A stretch of DNA of 54,391 nt from an uncultured Ectothiorhodospiraceae bacterium (GCA_947258515.1 CAMYIO010000004.1:1-54391); one strand, 5' to 3'; positions 33,619 through 44,923 are shown, numbered from the stretch's first letter. The notes: generated from the sequence alone by a model not told the origin. Program-made: numbers and translations.

Positions 33619-35109
33619 TTATTGCGCTGACATATTCTGGCGCAGCGCTTCCAGCCGTAACTGCGCCGCCGTTACCCCGTGTCCTGTCAGATAGCTTTCA
33701 ACTGGATCAAGCAGTTCGGCCGGCACGCAGGCATAAAAATCAAGTTCGTCGACATCATCCAGGTCAGCCATGATTCGTGGCAACAGCGACTCGACAGAGT
33801 CGCTTGCCGTTGCCTCGAATGTGGTACATCTGAAATTATCCAGCGCATCTACCCAGGAACGACACAGGTTACCGAGGTAGAGGCTGTTGCCTGCTGTGGA
33901 AATCCGGTAGAGGTAAATATTCTCGGCGCTATCCAGTGCCATGGCGTGTTCAATCAGGCTCTTGACAGGGCCAAAGCCGGTATCAACGGCAATAAATACC
34001 AGTGAGCGGGGCGAGTCCTCATTAAGGGTGAAATCGCCCTGTGGTCCCTCGATACAGAGACGGGCCGTTGACTTTTCGGGGTCGAGCAGTGCCTCAACAA
34101 ACGGATTGCCGGCAACCACCGGAATGTGAAATTGCAGGTTCATGTCGTCACAGGGGCAACTGGCAATGGAGCAGTCCTGGGGAGGCAGGTCATCCAGCTG
34201 CAATGACAGATACTGGCCGGCAAGAAAACGCAGGCGGTTGGTACGGGGTGTTTTGGCATGCAGGACGAGCACCTGGTCATTGGGACGTTCCATCTTTTTA
34301 ACCCGGACCTCTATTTTCTGCCGCTGGATGTCGTGTGAATCAAACGCTTCTTCGGCCTCCAGGACGATGTCGGTGACGGCCGTGTTGCAGCAGGCGAGGA
34401 TATAACCCAGGCCTTTCTCGGTTTCCGACAGGACGAAGTCATGTGGCGCTACCAGCTTTACCTGGCCGGAGACAACCTTGGCCTTGCATTTGCCGCAATT
34501 GCCGTTGCTGCAGCCGTAGTCGAGTGCCAGCCCGCTGCGCAGCCCCGCTTCCAGAATGGAATCGGAGCCCTCAATCAGGAATTCATGCCCGCTGGGCAGG
34601 ATGCGTACCTGGGCTGCCATAACGCGTAAAAAGGCCTCTTTGGCGATGATCTCGGTGTCATCATCGGACGCCTCGACCGCTGCCAGCGTCTGATTAAACC
34701 ATGCCTGTAGTGTACTAAATGCTGTGTCCCGCGTCTGTCCCGCGTCCGCCGCAAGTTCCTCGAACTTCAGTTTCAGCATGTCGATCAATTCGGCATGGCG
34801 GCGTGCCTTTTGCCGGGTCTGTGCCAGTTCCTGACTCAATACCAGGATGCGCGCGGCCAGGGTGTTGCTGTCGGGTGTATCTTCATCGGGGCGTATGACT
34901 TTATTGACCGCCTGTTCCATGATTTGTTCGACGCGCTCGAGCATGGTGGTGTCTTCTATCCGGGTCTGCGGGTAGGCGTGCAACAGGTCGGATAACAGCA
35001 GTTCTCCTTCAAAGGTCCGCAATTCACCCTGCTGAATTTTGCTCTGCAATGCACCCCGTTTGACACCGACCAGACGTGCGGCTCTTGAAAGTGTGATCAG
35101 GCGTGGCAT
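33619..35109 (-). CDS. fusion protein: N-terminal helix-turn-helix-like segment, coiled linker, 2Fe-2S ferredoxin, FNR-type FAD/NAD reductase
   Basis: 496 aa; N-terminus [44 protein letters not shown]; ferredoxin [15 protein letters not shown]...ILACC; reductase [14 protein letters not shown] ... [11 protein letters not shown] ... [18 protein letters not shown]. Confidence 0.82.
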   Translation of the reverse strand: MPRLITLSRAARLVGVKRGALQSKIQQGELRTFEGELLLSDLLHAYPQTRIEDTTMLERVEQIMEQAVNKVIRPDEDTPDSNTLAARILVLSQELAQTRQKARRHAELIDMLKLKFEELAADAGQTRDTAFSTLQAWFNQTLAAVEASDDDTEIIAKEAFLRVMAAQVRILPSGHEFLIEGSDSILEAGLRSGLALDYGCSNGNCGKCKAKVVSGQVKLVAPHDFVLSETEKGLGYILACCNTAVTDIVLEAEEAFDSHDIQRQKIEVRVKKMERPNDQVLVLHAKTPRTNRLRFLAGQYLSLQLDDLPPQDCSIASCPCDDMNLQFHIPVVAGNPFVEALLDPEKSTARLCIEGPQGDFTLNEDSPRSLVFIAVDTGFGPVKSLIEHAMALDSAENIYLYRISTAGNSLYLGNLCRSWVDALDNFRCTTFEATASDSVESLLPRIMADLDDVDELDFYACVPAELLDPVESYLTGHGVTAAQLRLEALRQNMSAQ

Positions 35110-35198
35110 GTTCCCCCCTTTATATTCGCCGGTATCCCTTACAGTTACTCTACCATAGCTTTTTCGAAAAAGGCCGCAGGGCTATACTGACCCCAGCC

Positions 35199-35705
35199 AT
35201 GATTGAAATTGTTTGCGCAGATATTACAACACTCGAAGTGGACGCGATTGTCAATGCAGCGAATACATCGTTGCTCGGCGGTGGCGGCGTGGACGGTGCC
35301 ATCCATGCCGCCGCCGGTCCGGTGTTGCTCGATTATTGCCGGACCCTGGATGGCTGTCGTAGCGGTGAAGCAAAACTGACCCCGGGATTTGACCTGCCGG
35401 CGCGCCGTATCATTCACACTGTCGGGCCTGTATGGAAAGGCGGCGGGCACTACGAGGCGCCCTTGCTAACCGCGTGTTACCGGAACAGTTTTGAAGTGGC
35501 GCTGCACTACGGTGTGCGTTCGATCGCCTTTCCGGCGATCAGTAGCGGTGTCTATGGCTACCCCAAAGAGCAGTCAGCCGAAATTGCCCTGTCCGTCATG
35601 CTGGAATATGAAGACCGCTTCGAGCGGATTATAGCGTGCTGTTTCAGTGACCGTGATGCCGGGTTGTACCGATCAGTGTTGAAGTCATTACGTGTGACGC
35701 AATAG
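35199..35705 (+). CDS. macro domain protein (O-acetyl-ADP-ribose deacetylase-like)
   Basis: ATG at 35199; [62 protein letters not shown]. Confidence 0.94.
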   Translation: MIEIVCADITTLEVDAIVNAANTSLLGGGGVDGAIHAAAGPVLLDYCRTLDGCRSGEAKLTPGFDLPARRIIHTVGPVWKGGGHYEAPLLTACYRNSFEVALHYGVRSIAFPAISSGVYGYPKEQSAEIALSVMLEYEDRFERIIACCFSDRDAGLYRSVLKSLRVTQ

Positions 35706-35712
35706 AAAAACC

Positions 35713-35815
35713 TTCGCGCATGCGATGCGCTCCTACGGTTGAATAACAGCTCGCAGGAGCGCATCGCATGCGCGATAATGACTCGCAGGAGCGCATCGCA
35801 TGCGCGATTATGACT
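35713..35815. repeat. cluster of three REP-like palindromes, two in tandem with 32-bp period
   Basis: tcgcgcatgcgatgcgctcctacgg (inverted) then tcgcaggagcgcatcgcatgcgcgat at 35751 and 35783. Confidence 0.8.
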
Positions 35816-36032
35816 GATTGCAGTTCACCGGCATGCCGTCATTGAGCCAGGCGGACCACTGCGCATGAATGGAGACATCCACCCCGGCGTCACCGGCCCG
35901 GGACTGCAGGTAGCGCTGCAGGTCCTGCAGCAAGGCCGAGTCCATCAACTCAAAGTCCTGTTGCAACTGACCGTGCAAGGTACGGTAGATGCGCTTCAGG
36001 TCGCCCAGTTCATACTGGTCAATCGCGTTCAC
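35808..36032 (-). CDS. small hypothetical protein (74 aa), overlapping the start of the downstream-encoded repeat cluster
   Basis: ORF abuts the M23 peptidase gene (4-bp ATGA-type overlap at 36029-36032), suggesting an operon. Confidence 0.6.
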   Translation of the reverse strand: MNAIDQYELGDLKRIYRTLHGQLQQDFELMDSALLQDLQRYLQSRAGDAGVDVSIHAQWSAWLNDGMPVNCNQS

Positions 36033-36883
36033 GGTGTCGTCTCTGCTGACAGGGTTGGGCTGTGCGCTTCTTCGGGTAGCAGCAATAGCGGATCAATGCG
36101 TGCGTCGTTGAGGCTGACCCCCCAGTGCAAATGCGGGCCGGTGACACGCCCGGTCATGCCGACTTCACCGAGGATGTCGCCACTGTTCAGTGTCTGCCCG
36201 GGAGTGACATCAATCTTGCTCATATGGCAATACATGGTAACCAGTCCCTGGCCGTGGTCGAGCAGCACGGTATTGCCATTAAAAAAGAAATCTCCGGTGT
36301 CGAGTACAGTCCCGGGCGCCGGGGCGCGAATCGGGGTGCCTTCCGCGGCGGCAATGTCCAGTCCACTGTGCGGGTTACGTGCCTGTTCGTTGAAAAAGCG
36401 CCGCAGGCCGAACGGGCTGCTGGTCGGGCCCTCGACCGGTTTCCGGAAGGTGACGACAACGTCCTCCTGCGCGGACCAGTGTCTCAAGGCTGTCTTGATC
36501 TGTTGCGACTCGCGTGTGATGCGCTCCATGTCGCGCTTCTCCGGGTTCACCTTGCGCTTGTCGGTGATGGTGATGTGCTGTTCTTCATAGGCCTTGTCTT
36601 CAACCTGGAAGCCTATGCTCTGCATCTGGCCCTGGCGGTTTTTTACCTTGAGATAGTGCCTGCCGGTTTCGGTGGCCAGTGGCAGGCCGATAACCGCGAG
36701 GGTGTTGCCATCATTGCGCGTGACCAGGACCTTGCGGTCACGATAACGTGCCGTGGCAGGGTCGGCATCGGCGGGCAGGGTGATGACCGCAATACCGCCG
36801 GGCACCGGGGTGCTGTCGAGCGTCAGCGCGTGGCTGGCGTGGCTGATAAATACAAGGGAGAGTAACAGGGTAATACGTAACAT
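36029..36883 (-). CDS. M23 family metallopeptidase, exported
   Basis: ORF 36029-36898; RNPHSGLDIAAAEGTPIRAPAPGTVLDTGDFFFNGNTVLLDHGQGLVTMYCHM, GPHLHWGVSLNDARIDP. Confidence 0.93.
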   Translation of the reverse strand: MLRITLLLSLVFISHASHALTLDSTPVPGGIAVITLPADADPATARYRDRKVLVTRNDGNTLAVIGLPLATETGRHYLKVKNRQGQMQSIGFQVEDKAYEEQHITITDKRKVNPEKRDMERITRESQQIKTALRHWSAQEDVVVTFRKPVEGPTSSPFGLRRFFNEQARNPHSGLDIAAAEGTPIRAPAPGTVLDTGDFFFNGNTVLLDHGQGLVTMYCHMSKIDVTPGQTLNSGDILGEVGMTGRVTGPHLHWGVSLNDARIDPLLLLPEEAHSPTLSAETTP

Positions 36884-36919
36884 AAGCGCGCCTTTCAAAA
36901 TTCCAGTGAGTGGTAAACC

Positions 36920-36962
36920 TGAGCCCCTCTCCCTTCGGGAGAGGACCGGGGTGAGGGGCCAG
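36920..36962. repeat. CCCTCTCCC/GGGAGAGG palindromic element
   Basis: cccctctcccttcgggagaggaccggggtgagggg; similar elements near 39998-40030 and 49931-49952. Confidence 0.6.
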
Positions 36963-37059
36963 GATCAGAAAGCTGTTCGGTATTATATCTCCTCATTCTG
37001 GCCTTTTCGGCAATTGCTTCTTTTATCGCCTGCAGCGCCTGCTTTTGCTGCCCTGCCGT

Positions 37060-38418
37060 CTACGTCCCTGCAGGCGTCCTGGAAGGGGAAGGGCCTGATG
37101 TTTTTTCCAGGGTTGCATCCAGGCATTCATCCACAGTGCACAACAAGCGCCCCTGTGCGAGCCGCGCCGTGACCTGTTCGCCCGGTGTTACGCCGCTTGC
37201 CCGGTGTACCACATGGCCGTCTGCCGACCGCGTCACGATGGCATAGCCACGGTCCAGGGTGGCAAGCGGGCTGATGGTGTGCAGTGACTTGCCGGCCACG
37301 GCGAGCTGGCGCTGCCGGGTCTGTAACACGCCAGTCATGGTCGTTCGCAGGCGTTGTGTCAGTGTCTGCAGCTGTAACTCGCTGCGGCTGATTCGATGGC
37401 CCGGGGCGGTCTGCTTCAATGCCGCAGTTGCTGCATTAAGAGTGGATTGCAAGTTATTGAAAAATGAGCGCATCGTCAATCGTGATCGTTGCTCCAGCTC
37501 GTCAAGCCGTTGTGCCTGTTGACGCAGGTACTGGCCGGGATGACGAAACTGCAGGCGTTGCTGCAGCCAGTTACAGCGCTGCCGGACATCGGTTAGCCGT
37601 TGCTGAATATGACGCGCGCCACGAACCTGCAGGGCATTGAGCTGTGCCAGCCATTCGGATTGCTCCGGGCTGACCAGTTCGGCGGCTGCGGACGGGGTCG
37701 CCGCACGCTGATCGGCAACAAAGTCGGCGATGGTGAAGTCTACCTCGTGACCGACGGCGCTGACGACCGGCAGACTGCAGTCATGCAGTGCGCGCGCCAC
37801 AATCTCCTCGTTGAAGGCCCACAGATCTTCCAGCGAACCGCCACCGCGGGTAAGGATGAGGACGTCACAGTCCCTGCGCCGGGAAGCGGTTTCGATCATG
37901 GCGGCGATTTCCTTGCCGGCATCCTTGCCCTGTACCGGTACCGGGTAGATCAATACCGGGATCGCCGGAAAGCGGCGTTGCAGCACACTGAGTACGTCAT
38001 GGATGGCCGCGCCGCCAGGTGAGGTGATCACGCCGATGCGTGTTGGCAGTGCCGGTATCGGCAATTTTCCCCCGCTATCAAACAGGCCTTCCTGTTCCAG
38101 TTTCAGTTTCAGGGCATCGAAGGCGCGTTGCAGAACTCCGTCGCCGGCTTCCTGCATGGCCTCGGCAATCAGCTGGTAGTCACCACGCGGCTCATAGAGG
38201 CTGACCTTTGCACGCACCAGTACCTGCATGCCTTCCCCGGGTCTGAAGCGCAGCAGCTGGTTGCGACTGCGGAACATGGCGCCGCGGATCTGTGCCTTGC
38301 TGTCCTTGAGGGTGAAATACAGGTGACCGGAGGAGGGCCGGGCGATATTGGACAGTTCGCCCTCCAGCCAGATGCGTGCGAGCACCACCATGGCGATATC
38401 CTGTGAGATTTCTGACAT
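37060..38418 (-). CDS. xseA: exodeoxyribonuclease VII large subunit
   Basis: ORF 37060-38448; IWLEGELSNIARPSSGHLYFTLKDSKAQIRGAMFRSRN; DVLILTRGGGSLEDLWAFNEE; start uncertain (ATG 38418 or 38448). Confidence 0.93.
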   Translation of the reverse strand: MSEISQDIAMVVLARIWLEGELSNIARPSSGHLYFTLKDSKAQIRGAMFRSRNQLLRFRPGEGMQVLVRAKVSLYEPRGDYQLIAEAMQEAGDGVLQRAFDALKLKLEQEGLFDSGGKLPIPALPTRIGVITSPGGAAIHDVLSVLQRRFPAIPVLIYPVPVQGKDAGKEIAAMIETASRRRDCDVLILTRGGGSLEDLWAFNEEIVARALHDCSLPVVSAVGHEVDFTIADFVADQRAATPSAAAELVSPEQSEWLAQLNALQVRGARHIQQRLTDVRQRCNWLQQRLQFRHPGQYLRQQAQRLDELEQRSRLTMRSFFNNLQSTLNAATAALKQTAPGHRISRSELQLQTLTQRLRTTMTGVLQTRQRQLAVAGKSLHTISPLATLDRGYAIVTRSADGHVVHRASGVTPGEQVTARLAQGRLLCTVDECLDATLEKTSGPSPSRTPAGT

Positions 38419-38517
38419 GGGAGCCAAGGATACACGGAATCGGTGCATACCGGTTTACCGCGGTAGCGCCAGTCCCTATAATTGGCGGCCATTCCCAACC
38501 GGTGGAACCCGAAAAAC

Positions 38518-39972
38518 ATGCGCATTTCGCAGGAAGCCCTTACTTTTGATGACGTCCTGCTGTTACCGGCGCACTCCACCGTCCTGCCGCGTGATGTCAG
38601 CCTGGTCAGCCAGTTGACCCGCGAGATCGAACTGCAGATTCCGCTGTTGTCCGCGGCCATGGACACGGTCACCGAATCCCGGCTCGCCATCACCCTGGCA
38701 CAGGAGGGCGGTATCGGTATCGTCCACAAGAACCTGACACCGGAACAGCAGGCGTTCGAGGTGCAGCGGGTAAAGAAATTTGAAAGTGGCGTTATCAAGG
38801 ACCCGATCACCGTTGCACCGACGGCCAGTATCCGCGAGGTCATCGAGTTGACCCGTGCGAACAATATTTCAGGCGTCCCGGTGATGGATGGCAATGACCT
38901 GGTGGGTATTGTCACCAGCCGTGACCGTCGCTTTGAAACCAACCTCGACCTGCCGGTGAGCAGTGTCATGACCCCGAAGGAGCGGCTCGTCACGGTTTCC
39001 GAAGGCGCTGGCAAGGATGAAGTCACCGCGTTGCTGCACAAGTACCGGATTGAACGCGTACTGGTGGTGAATGACGATTTCAAGTTGCGCGGCATGATCA
39101 CGGTCAAGGATATACAGAAGTCCAGGGACTTTCCGAATGCCTGCAAGGATGAGCAGGGGCGCCTGCGCGTCGGTGCGGCCGTCGGCACCGGTGGCGATAC
39201 CGAGTTACGGGTCGAGGCGCTGGTAAAGGCTGGCGCCGATCTTATCATCGTGGATACCGCGCACGGTCACTCGCAAGGCGTGATCGATCGCGTGCGCTGG
39301 GTGAAACAGCAGCACCCCGACATCCAGGTCATTGGCGGCAACATTGCAACGGCCGCGGCGGCCCGGGCACTGGTAGATGCGGGTGCCGATGCCGTGAAGG
39401 TCGGTATTGGTCCCGGCTCCATTTGCACCACGCGTATCGTGGCCGGTATCGGTGTGCCACAGATTACCGCAGTTGCCAATGTGGCGGCGGAGTTGCGCAA
39501 GGACGGTATCCCGTTGATAGCCGATGGCGGCATCCGTTATTCGGGTGATCTTGCCAAGGCGCTGGCCGCAGGTGCTTACTCGGTCATGATCGGCAGCATG
39601 CTTGCCGGTACCGAAGAGGCACCGGGCGAGGTGGAACTCTACAAAGGCCGTTCCTACAAGGCCTATCGCGGCATGGGTTCTCTGGGTGCAATGAAAGAGG
39701 GCTCCAGCGACCGTTATTTTCAGGAAGGCGGTGAACAGGACAAGCTGGTACCCGAAGGTATCGAGGGTCGGGTACCGTACAAGGGCTCCATGATTGCCAT
39801 TCTGCACCAGTTGATGGGCGGGCTGCGGGCGAGCATGGGCTACACCGGTTGCGCCAGCATTGAAGAAATGCGTACCAAGCCGGAATTCATTCGTGTCACC
39901 AGTGCCGGCATGAAAGAAAGCCATGTACACGATGTATCGATAACCAAGGAAGCACCGAACTACCGGGTGTAA
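38518..39972 (+). CDS. guaB: IMP dehydrogenase
   Basis: [52 protein letters not shown] domains. Confidence 0.97.
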   Translation: MRISQEALTFDDVLLLPAHSTVLPRDVSLVSQLTREIELQIPLLSAAMDTVTESRLAITLAQEGGIGIVHKNLTPEQQAFEVQRVKKFESGVIKDPITVAPTASIREVIELTRANNISGVPVMDGNDLVGIVTSRDRRFETNLDLPVSSVMTPKERLVTVSEGAGKDEVTALLHKYRIERVLVVNDDFKLRGMITVKDIQKSRDFPNACKDEQGRLRVGAAVGTGGDTELRVEALVKAGADLIIVDTAHGHSQGVIDRVRWVKQQHPDIQVIGGNIATAAAARALVDAGADAVKVGIGPGSICTTRIVAGIGVPQITAVANVAAELRKDGIPLIADGGIRYSGDLAKALAAGAYSVMIGSMLAGTEEAPGEVELYKGRSYKAYRGMGSLGAMKEGSSDRYFQEGGEQDKLVPEGIEGRVPYKGSMIAILHQLMGGLRASMGYTGCASIEEMRTKPEFIRVTSAGMKESHVHDVSITKEAPNYRV

Positions 39973-40049
39973 TTTATTACGGCCCTGCATCCCTCTCATC
40001 CTGTCCTTCTCCCTGAGGGAGAAAGGACGCTCCATATTGAGTATCAAGT

Positions 40050-41639
40050 GTGACTTCTGACAACAACGATATCCATGCCCACCGAATCCTGATACTGGAT
40101 TTCGGTTCCCAGTACACGCAACTCATTGCCCGTCGCGTACGCGAGATCGGCGTGTACTGCGAAATCTACCCGTATGATATTGATGCCGCTGACATCAGTG
40201 CCTTTCATCCCAGGGGCATTATTCTTTCCGGTGGGCCGGAGACGGTGACCGGTGACGATGCACCGCTGGCACCGCAGATCGTATTTGATCTGGGCGTGCC
40301 GCTGCTTGGCATCTGTTACGGCATGCAGACCATGGCGGCACAACTGGGCGGACGCGTCGAGACCTCGGGCCACCATGAATACGGTTATGCACAGGTTCGC
40401 GCACGCGGCCATTCACGCCTGCTGACCGATATTGAGGACCACACCTCGACAGAGGGCTACGGGCTGCTTGATGTCTGGATGAGTCACGGTGACCGGGTCA
40501 TCGATTTGCCTGCAGGGTTCAAGATCAGTGCCAGCACCGACAGCGCGCCGATTGCCGCGATGGCCGATGATGAGCGTGCCTGGTACGGCATCCAGTTTCA
40601 TCCGGAAGTGACCCATACGCACCAGGGCGGGCGTATCCTGCAGCGTTTCATCATCGACCTGTGTGGCTGTGACGCCCTGTGGACGGCCGATCACATTGTC
40701 GACAGCAGTATTCGTGATGTTCGTGAACAGGTCGGTGACGGCAAGGTATTACTGGGACTGTCCGGTGGCGTCGACTCCTCGGTGGTTGCCGCGTTGCTGC
40801 ACAAGGCCATCGGTGACCAGCTGGTGTGTGTGTTCGTCGATAACGGCCTGCTGCGCTACAACGAAGGTGACCAGGTCATGGCGACCTTCGCCGAGCACAT
40901 GGGAGTGCATGTCATCCGCGTCGATGCAGAAGCGCGCTTTCTGCAGGCTCTCGAGGGTGTTGACGACCCGGAACAGAAACGCAAGGTGATCGGTAACCTG
41001 TTTATCACCGTGTTTGAAGAGGAATCCGACAAGCTCAGCGGTGAAGTCGAGTGGCTGGCGCAGGGTACCATCTACCCGGATGTGATTGAATCCGCCGGCG
41101 CCAGGACCGGCAAGGCGCACCTGATCAAGTCACACCATAATGTCGGTGGCCTGCCCGAGGACATGCGCATGCAGTTATGCGAACCGCTGCGCGAACTGTT
41201 CAAGGACGAAGTCCGCAAGCTGGGCGTGGAGCTCGGTTTGCCCTACGACATGGTTTACCGCCATCCCTTTCCCGGACCCGGACTGGGTGTGCGCATCCTC
41301 GGCGAGGTGAAAAAGGATTATGCCGATACCCTGCGTCTTGCGGACCATATCTTTATCGAAGAACTGCGCAAGCACGATCTCTATGACTCGGTGAGCCAGG
41401 CGTTCAGCGTCTTTTTGCCGGTGAAGTCGGTCGGGGTGACCGGTGACGGTCGGCGTTACTCGCACGTGGTGGCACTGCGTGCCGTCGAGACCATTGATTT
41501 CATGACCGCGCGCTGGGCGCATCTTCCCTACGAGTTCCTCGACCTGGTATCGCGGCGCATCATTAACGAGGTGCCAGATATTTCGCGGGTTACCTACGAT
41601 ATCTCCGGCAAGCCGCCCGCGACCATTGAGTGGGAGTAG
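40050..41639 (+). CDS. guaA: GMP synthase (glutamine-hydrolysing), GTG start
   Basis: 529 aa; [50 protein letters not shown]; terminates KPPATIEWE. Confidence 0.97.
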   Translation: MTSDNNDIHAHRILILDFGSQYTQLIARRVREIGVYCEIYPYDIDAADISAFHPRGIILSGGPETVTGDDAPLAPQIVFDLGVPLLGICYGMQTMAAQLGGRVETSGHHEYGYAQVRARGHSRLLTDIEDHTSTEGYGLLDVWMSHGDRVIDLPAGFKISASTDSAPIAAMADDERAWYGIQFHPEVTHTHQGGRILQRFIIDLCGCDALWTADHIVDSSIRDVREQVGDGKVLLGLSGGVDSSVVAALLHKAIGDQLVCVFVDNGLLRYNEGDQVMATFAEHMGVHVIRVDAEARFLQALEGVDDPEQKRKVIGNLFITVFEEESDKLSGEVEWLAQGTIYPDVIESAGARTGKAHLIKSHHNVGGLPEDMRMQLCEPLRELFKDEVRKLGVELGLPYDMVYRHPFPGPGLGVRILGEVKKDYADTLRLADHIFIEELRKHDLYDSVSQAFSVFLPVKSVGVTGDGRRYSHVVALRAVETIDFMTARWAHLPYEFLDLVSRRIINEVPDISRVTYDISGKPPATIEWE

Positions 41640-42122
<483 letters not shown>

Positions 42123-42147
42123 ATAGTTACGACAGGTGCATCTATTG

Positions 42148-42255
42148 GTGTAGGAGCGCTTCGCAAGCGCGATTTGAATGACCGCTGCAATCGCGGATGC
42201 GATCCGCTCCTACGGGTGTCTTTGGCGGTTGGGTATTTCGCAAGCGCGATCAGCA
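42148..42255. repeat. REP/BIME-like inverted pair plus a half element
   Basis: ggtgtaggagcgcttcgcaagcgcgatttg...aatcgcggatgcgatccgctcctacgg, then tttcgcaagcgcgatcagc. Confidence 0.75.
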
Positions 42256-42292
42256 ATCACAGCCTGTAACACATTGGATGGTTGACTAAGCT

Positions 42293-43246
42293 ATGAGTAT
42301 GAAGAAATTGTTGCCATTTGTTTTTCTGGTCTTTTGGTCAGCACTCGTCACTGCCGGCGCACCGGCAACCGTTGATATGACCCTCAGGCAGGTCTCCGAA
42401 CACGTTTACTTTGTCGAGGGCGTCCCGGGTATCGCCACCGATAACCAGGGTTTTATCTCCAATGCCGGTGTCATTGTCACCGGTGCCGGTGTGGTGATCT
42501 TTGATACACTGGGTACCCCGGCGCTTGGCCAGCTGTTGCTGGAAAAGGTACGTGCGATTACCCGGGAGCCGATCGTGCGGGTAATCGTGAGTCACTATCA
42601 TGCCGATCACATCTACGGTCTGCAGGTTTTTGCAGACCTCGATGCGGAAATACTGGCACCGGCCGGCGCGGAAAAATACCTGGCCTCGGACAATGCCAAA
42701 GAACGCCTGGAAGAACGGCGCTTCACACTGGACCCCTGGGTCAATGACGACACCCGGCTGGTTTTTCCGGACCGTTACCTGGACGAGGGGATGCAATTCA
42801 GGCTGGGCGATGTGGAGTTCATCATTGCGGTCGTAGGTAATGCCCATTCCGACGGCGATCTGACCCTGTACGTCATGCCCGACAGGGTGCTGCTTTCCGG
42901 TGACATCATCTTCGAGGGGCGTGTCCCGTTTGTCGGTGATGCCAATACCCGGCACTGGGCGCAGGTACTGGAGCGCATGGAGACGGAACAGCTGGTGGCG
43001 TTGATTCCCGGTCACGGGGGCGTCGCAGAAAACCCGAACGATGCCATCAGCGTGACACGCCGCTACCTGTCTTTCTTGCGTAACAGGATGGCGCTGGCTG
43101 TTGAGGAGTTTGTACCCTTCGACGAGGCCTACGATGCGATAGACTGGTCGGATTTTGAGCAGTTACCGGCCTTCGCGGAAGCCAACCGGCGTAATGCCTA
43201 CCAGGTGTATCTGTCGATGGAAGCGGAGATGCTGGGCGAGCAGTAA
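42293..43246 (+). CDS. MBL-fold metallo-hydrolase, exported
   Basis: 317 aa; signal peptide; VSHYHADHIYGLQVFAD, GNAHSDGDLTLYVMPDRVLLSGDIIF, LIPGHG. Confidence 0.88.
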   Translation: MSMKKLLPFVFLVFWSALVTAGAPATVDMTLRQVSEHVYFVEGVPGIATDNQGFISNAGVIVTGAGVVIFDTLGTPALGQLLLEKVRAITREPIVRVIVSHYHADHIYGLQVFADLDAEILAPAGAEKYLASDNAKERLEERRFTLDPWVNDDTRLVFPDRYLDEGMQFRLGDVEFIIAVVGNAHSDGDLTLYVMPDRVLLSGDIIFEGRVPFVGDANTRHWAQVLERMETEQLVALIPGHGGVAENPNDAISVTRRYLSFLRNRMALAVEEFVPFDEAYDAIDWSDFEQLPAFAEANRRNAYQVYLSMEAEMLGEQ

Positions 43247-43250
43247 CGCA

Positions 43251-44645
43251 CTACAGCGCAGGCACGTCAAATACCGGTGGTTCGGGTGGCGGTGCCGAGC
43301 CGTTCTTTTCCTGCCCGGTAACCCACACCAGGATGTCGTGGTAGGAGCGGATGTTTTCGACGTAGCGCACCGGTTCCCGGCCACGTGCATAGCCGTAACG
43401 GGTTTGCTGGAACCACTTTTTCTTGCTGAGTAAAGGCAGGCTCTCCTTGATGTCTACCCACTTGTCGGGATCACCCTTGTTTTTCTGGGTCAGTATGCGG
43501 GCATCCTCAAGGTGTCCGATGCCGACATTGTAGGCTGCCAGTGCCAGCCAGGTCCGGTCCGGTTCCGGCACATCCTCGGAGATACGTTCCTTCATTTTTA
43601 TCAGGTAATGGGCGCCGCCGCGGATACTCTGCGCCGGGTCGACGCGGTCCTCGACACCGATGTCCTCTGCCGCTGCATTCGTCAGCATCATCAGGCCGCG
43701 TACACCGGTGGGCGAGACCGCATCCGGCAGCCAGTGTGATTCCTGGTAACTGATGGCGGCCAGCAAGCGCCAGTCAATACCGGTTTCGTAGGCTGCATAG
43801 ACGAACATATCCATGTATTGAGGCAAGCGTTGCTCGATGTGGGCCTGGTAGCGGCGCGTACCGACATAGTCGAATTCGCCGATGTGACCATAGTAGCGAT
43901 CAATCAAACGCTCCAGCGTGCCATCAGCCTTGATCTTGTTAAAGAAGACAATAGCCGCATTAAACAGGCTGTCATCATCACTGCGCGGAAAGGCCCAGGC
44001 CATAGGTTCCGGATCACTGAGATCGAACGCCGGTTTCAATTCCGGGTAGTAGCGGCGGTTGATGGCGAGTTCGTTCGAATCGGTAACGGTGTATTCGATG
44101 AGTTGTTCCCACACCAGGATCAGAAGTTCCTCGATGTCCTGCCCGCCATCGGTATGCCAGCTCAGATCCGGGTAGTCATCTTTCAACCTGATCAACAGTT
44201 CTTCATGGCTGCTGCCCGGGATCACTTCCAGAAGGCCGTCGAGGTCAGCCAGCGTTTTTGGCCGTGTGGAGCCGCTGCGGTAGACCAGCTGTGGTGTGAT
44301 CATCTGGTAAACCGGTCCGAAGCGGACCTTTTCCTTGCGTTGCTCGGTTACCGTCAGGCCGGCAGCCGCCAGGTGCCCGTTACCCAGTGCAACCAGGGGC
44401 AGGATGTCACTGAAATTTGGGGGTACCAGCATACGCAGTTCGACGCCAAGAAAGTTTGCAAAGCGCTTTACCAGTCGATATTCGAAACCGGTAGGGCCAT
44501 TCGGTCCTTCAAAGAAGGTCGTCGGACCATTGCGGGTGATGACAATCAATTCGTTTTGTGACTGGACCTGTTCGAGCATGGAGGGCTGTCGACCGCAGGC
44601 GACGAGTAGCAGACAAAACAGGCCGGGCAGGGCGAAACGCAGCAT
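43251..44645 (-). CDS. mltF: membrane-bound lytic murein transglycosylase F (lipoprotein)
   Basis: ORF 43251-44789; likely ATG at 44645; lipobox LLLVACG; SBP_bac_3-type N-domain and SLT domain AAISYQESHWLPDAVSPTGVRGLMMLT. Confidence 0.92.
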   Translation of the reverse strand: MLRFALPGLFCLLLVACGRQPSMLEQVQSQNELIVITRNGPTTFFEGPNGPTGFEYRLVKRFANFLGVELRMLVPPNFSDILPLVALGNGHLAAAGLTVTEQRKEKVRFGPVYQMITPQLVYRSGSTRPKTLADLDGLLEVIPGSSHEELLIRLKDDYPDLSWHTDGGQDIEELLILVWEQLIEYTVTDSNELAINRRYYPELKPAFDLSDPEPMAWAFPRSDDDSLFNAAIVFFNKIKADGTLERLIDRYYGHIGEFDYVGTRRYQAHIEQRLPQYMDMFVYAAYETGIDWRLLAAISYQESHWLPDAVSPTGVRGLMMLTNAAAEDIGVEDRVDPAQSIRGGAHYLIKMKERISEDVPEPDRTWLALAAYNVGIGHLEDARILTQKNKGDPDKWVDIKESLPLLSKKKWFQQTRYGYARGREPVRYVENIRSYHDILVWVTGQEKNGSAPPPEPPVFDVPAL

Positions 44646-44832
44646 GGCAGTGGCCGGTGTGCATGCGGTAGAATACGCAACCTGAATGACAGGTTGGAAT
44701 CTTGCCGCACTGGATTCAACTCTCATGCCTGGTGTGTCACCTTGTAACGAGGAATATTCCTGAATCGTTGTGGGGTTATCATATCGCATAGATCGGCAAA
44801 GTAATCAAACCTGTTAGACTTTTATAGTCACT

Positions 44833-44923
44833 GGAGAGGTACCGAAGCGGTCATACCGGCACCGACTCGAAATCGGTTGGGGGCGTTAGCCCCACGTGGG
44901 TTCGAACCCCACCCTCTCCGCCA
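44833..44923 (+). tRNA. tRNA-Ser(CGA) with encoded CCA
   Basis: GGAGAGG acceptor pairs with CCTCTCC; anticodon arm ACCGA-CTCGAAA-TCGGT; long variable arm; TTCGAA T-loop; CCA at 44921-44923. Confidence 0.95.

Noticed and set aside
35713-35815. Possible CRISPR array (short repeats with about 32-bp period)
   Set aside because: Only two direct units plus an inverted one, no true spacers, no cas genes; the same palindromes occur singly elsewhere, so REP-like.
36125-36865. 246-aa plus-strand ORF opposite the M23 peptidase gene
   Set aside because: Shadow ORF; the M23 motifs on the minus strand are clear.
38400-38450. XseA looks shortened or divergent at its N-terminus
   Set aside because: The start lies within a short divergent gap to guaB and the rest of the protein is intact; could be normal divergence or a mis-set start, not enough to call a defect.
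38169-39248. Long 359-aa minus-strand ORF spanning the xseA start and guaB
   Set aside because: Antisense to strongly recognisable guaB and out of frame with xseA; Ser/Arg-rich low-complexity translation typical of shadow ORFs in GC-rich DNA.
43818-44561. 247-aa plus-strand ORF opposite mltF
   Set aside because: Shadow ORF; mltF on the other strand has lipobox and SLT domain.
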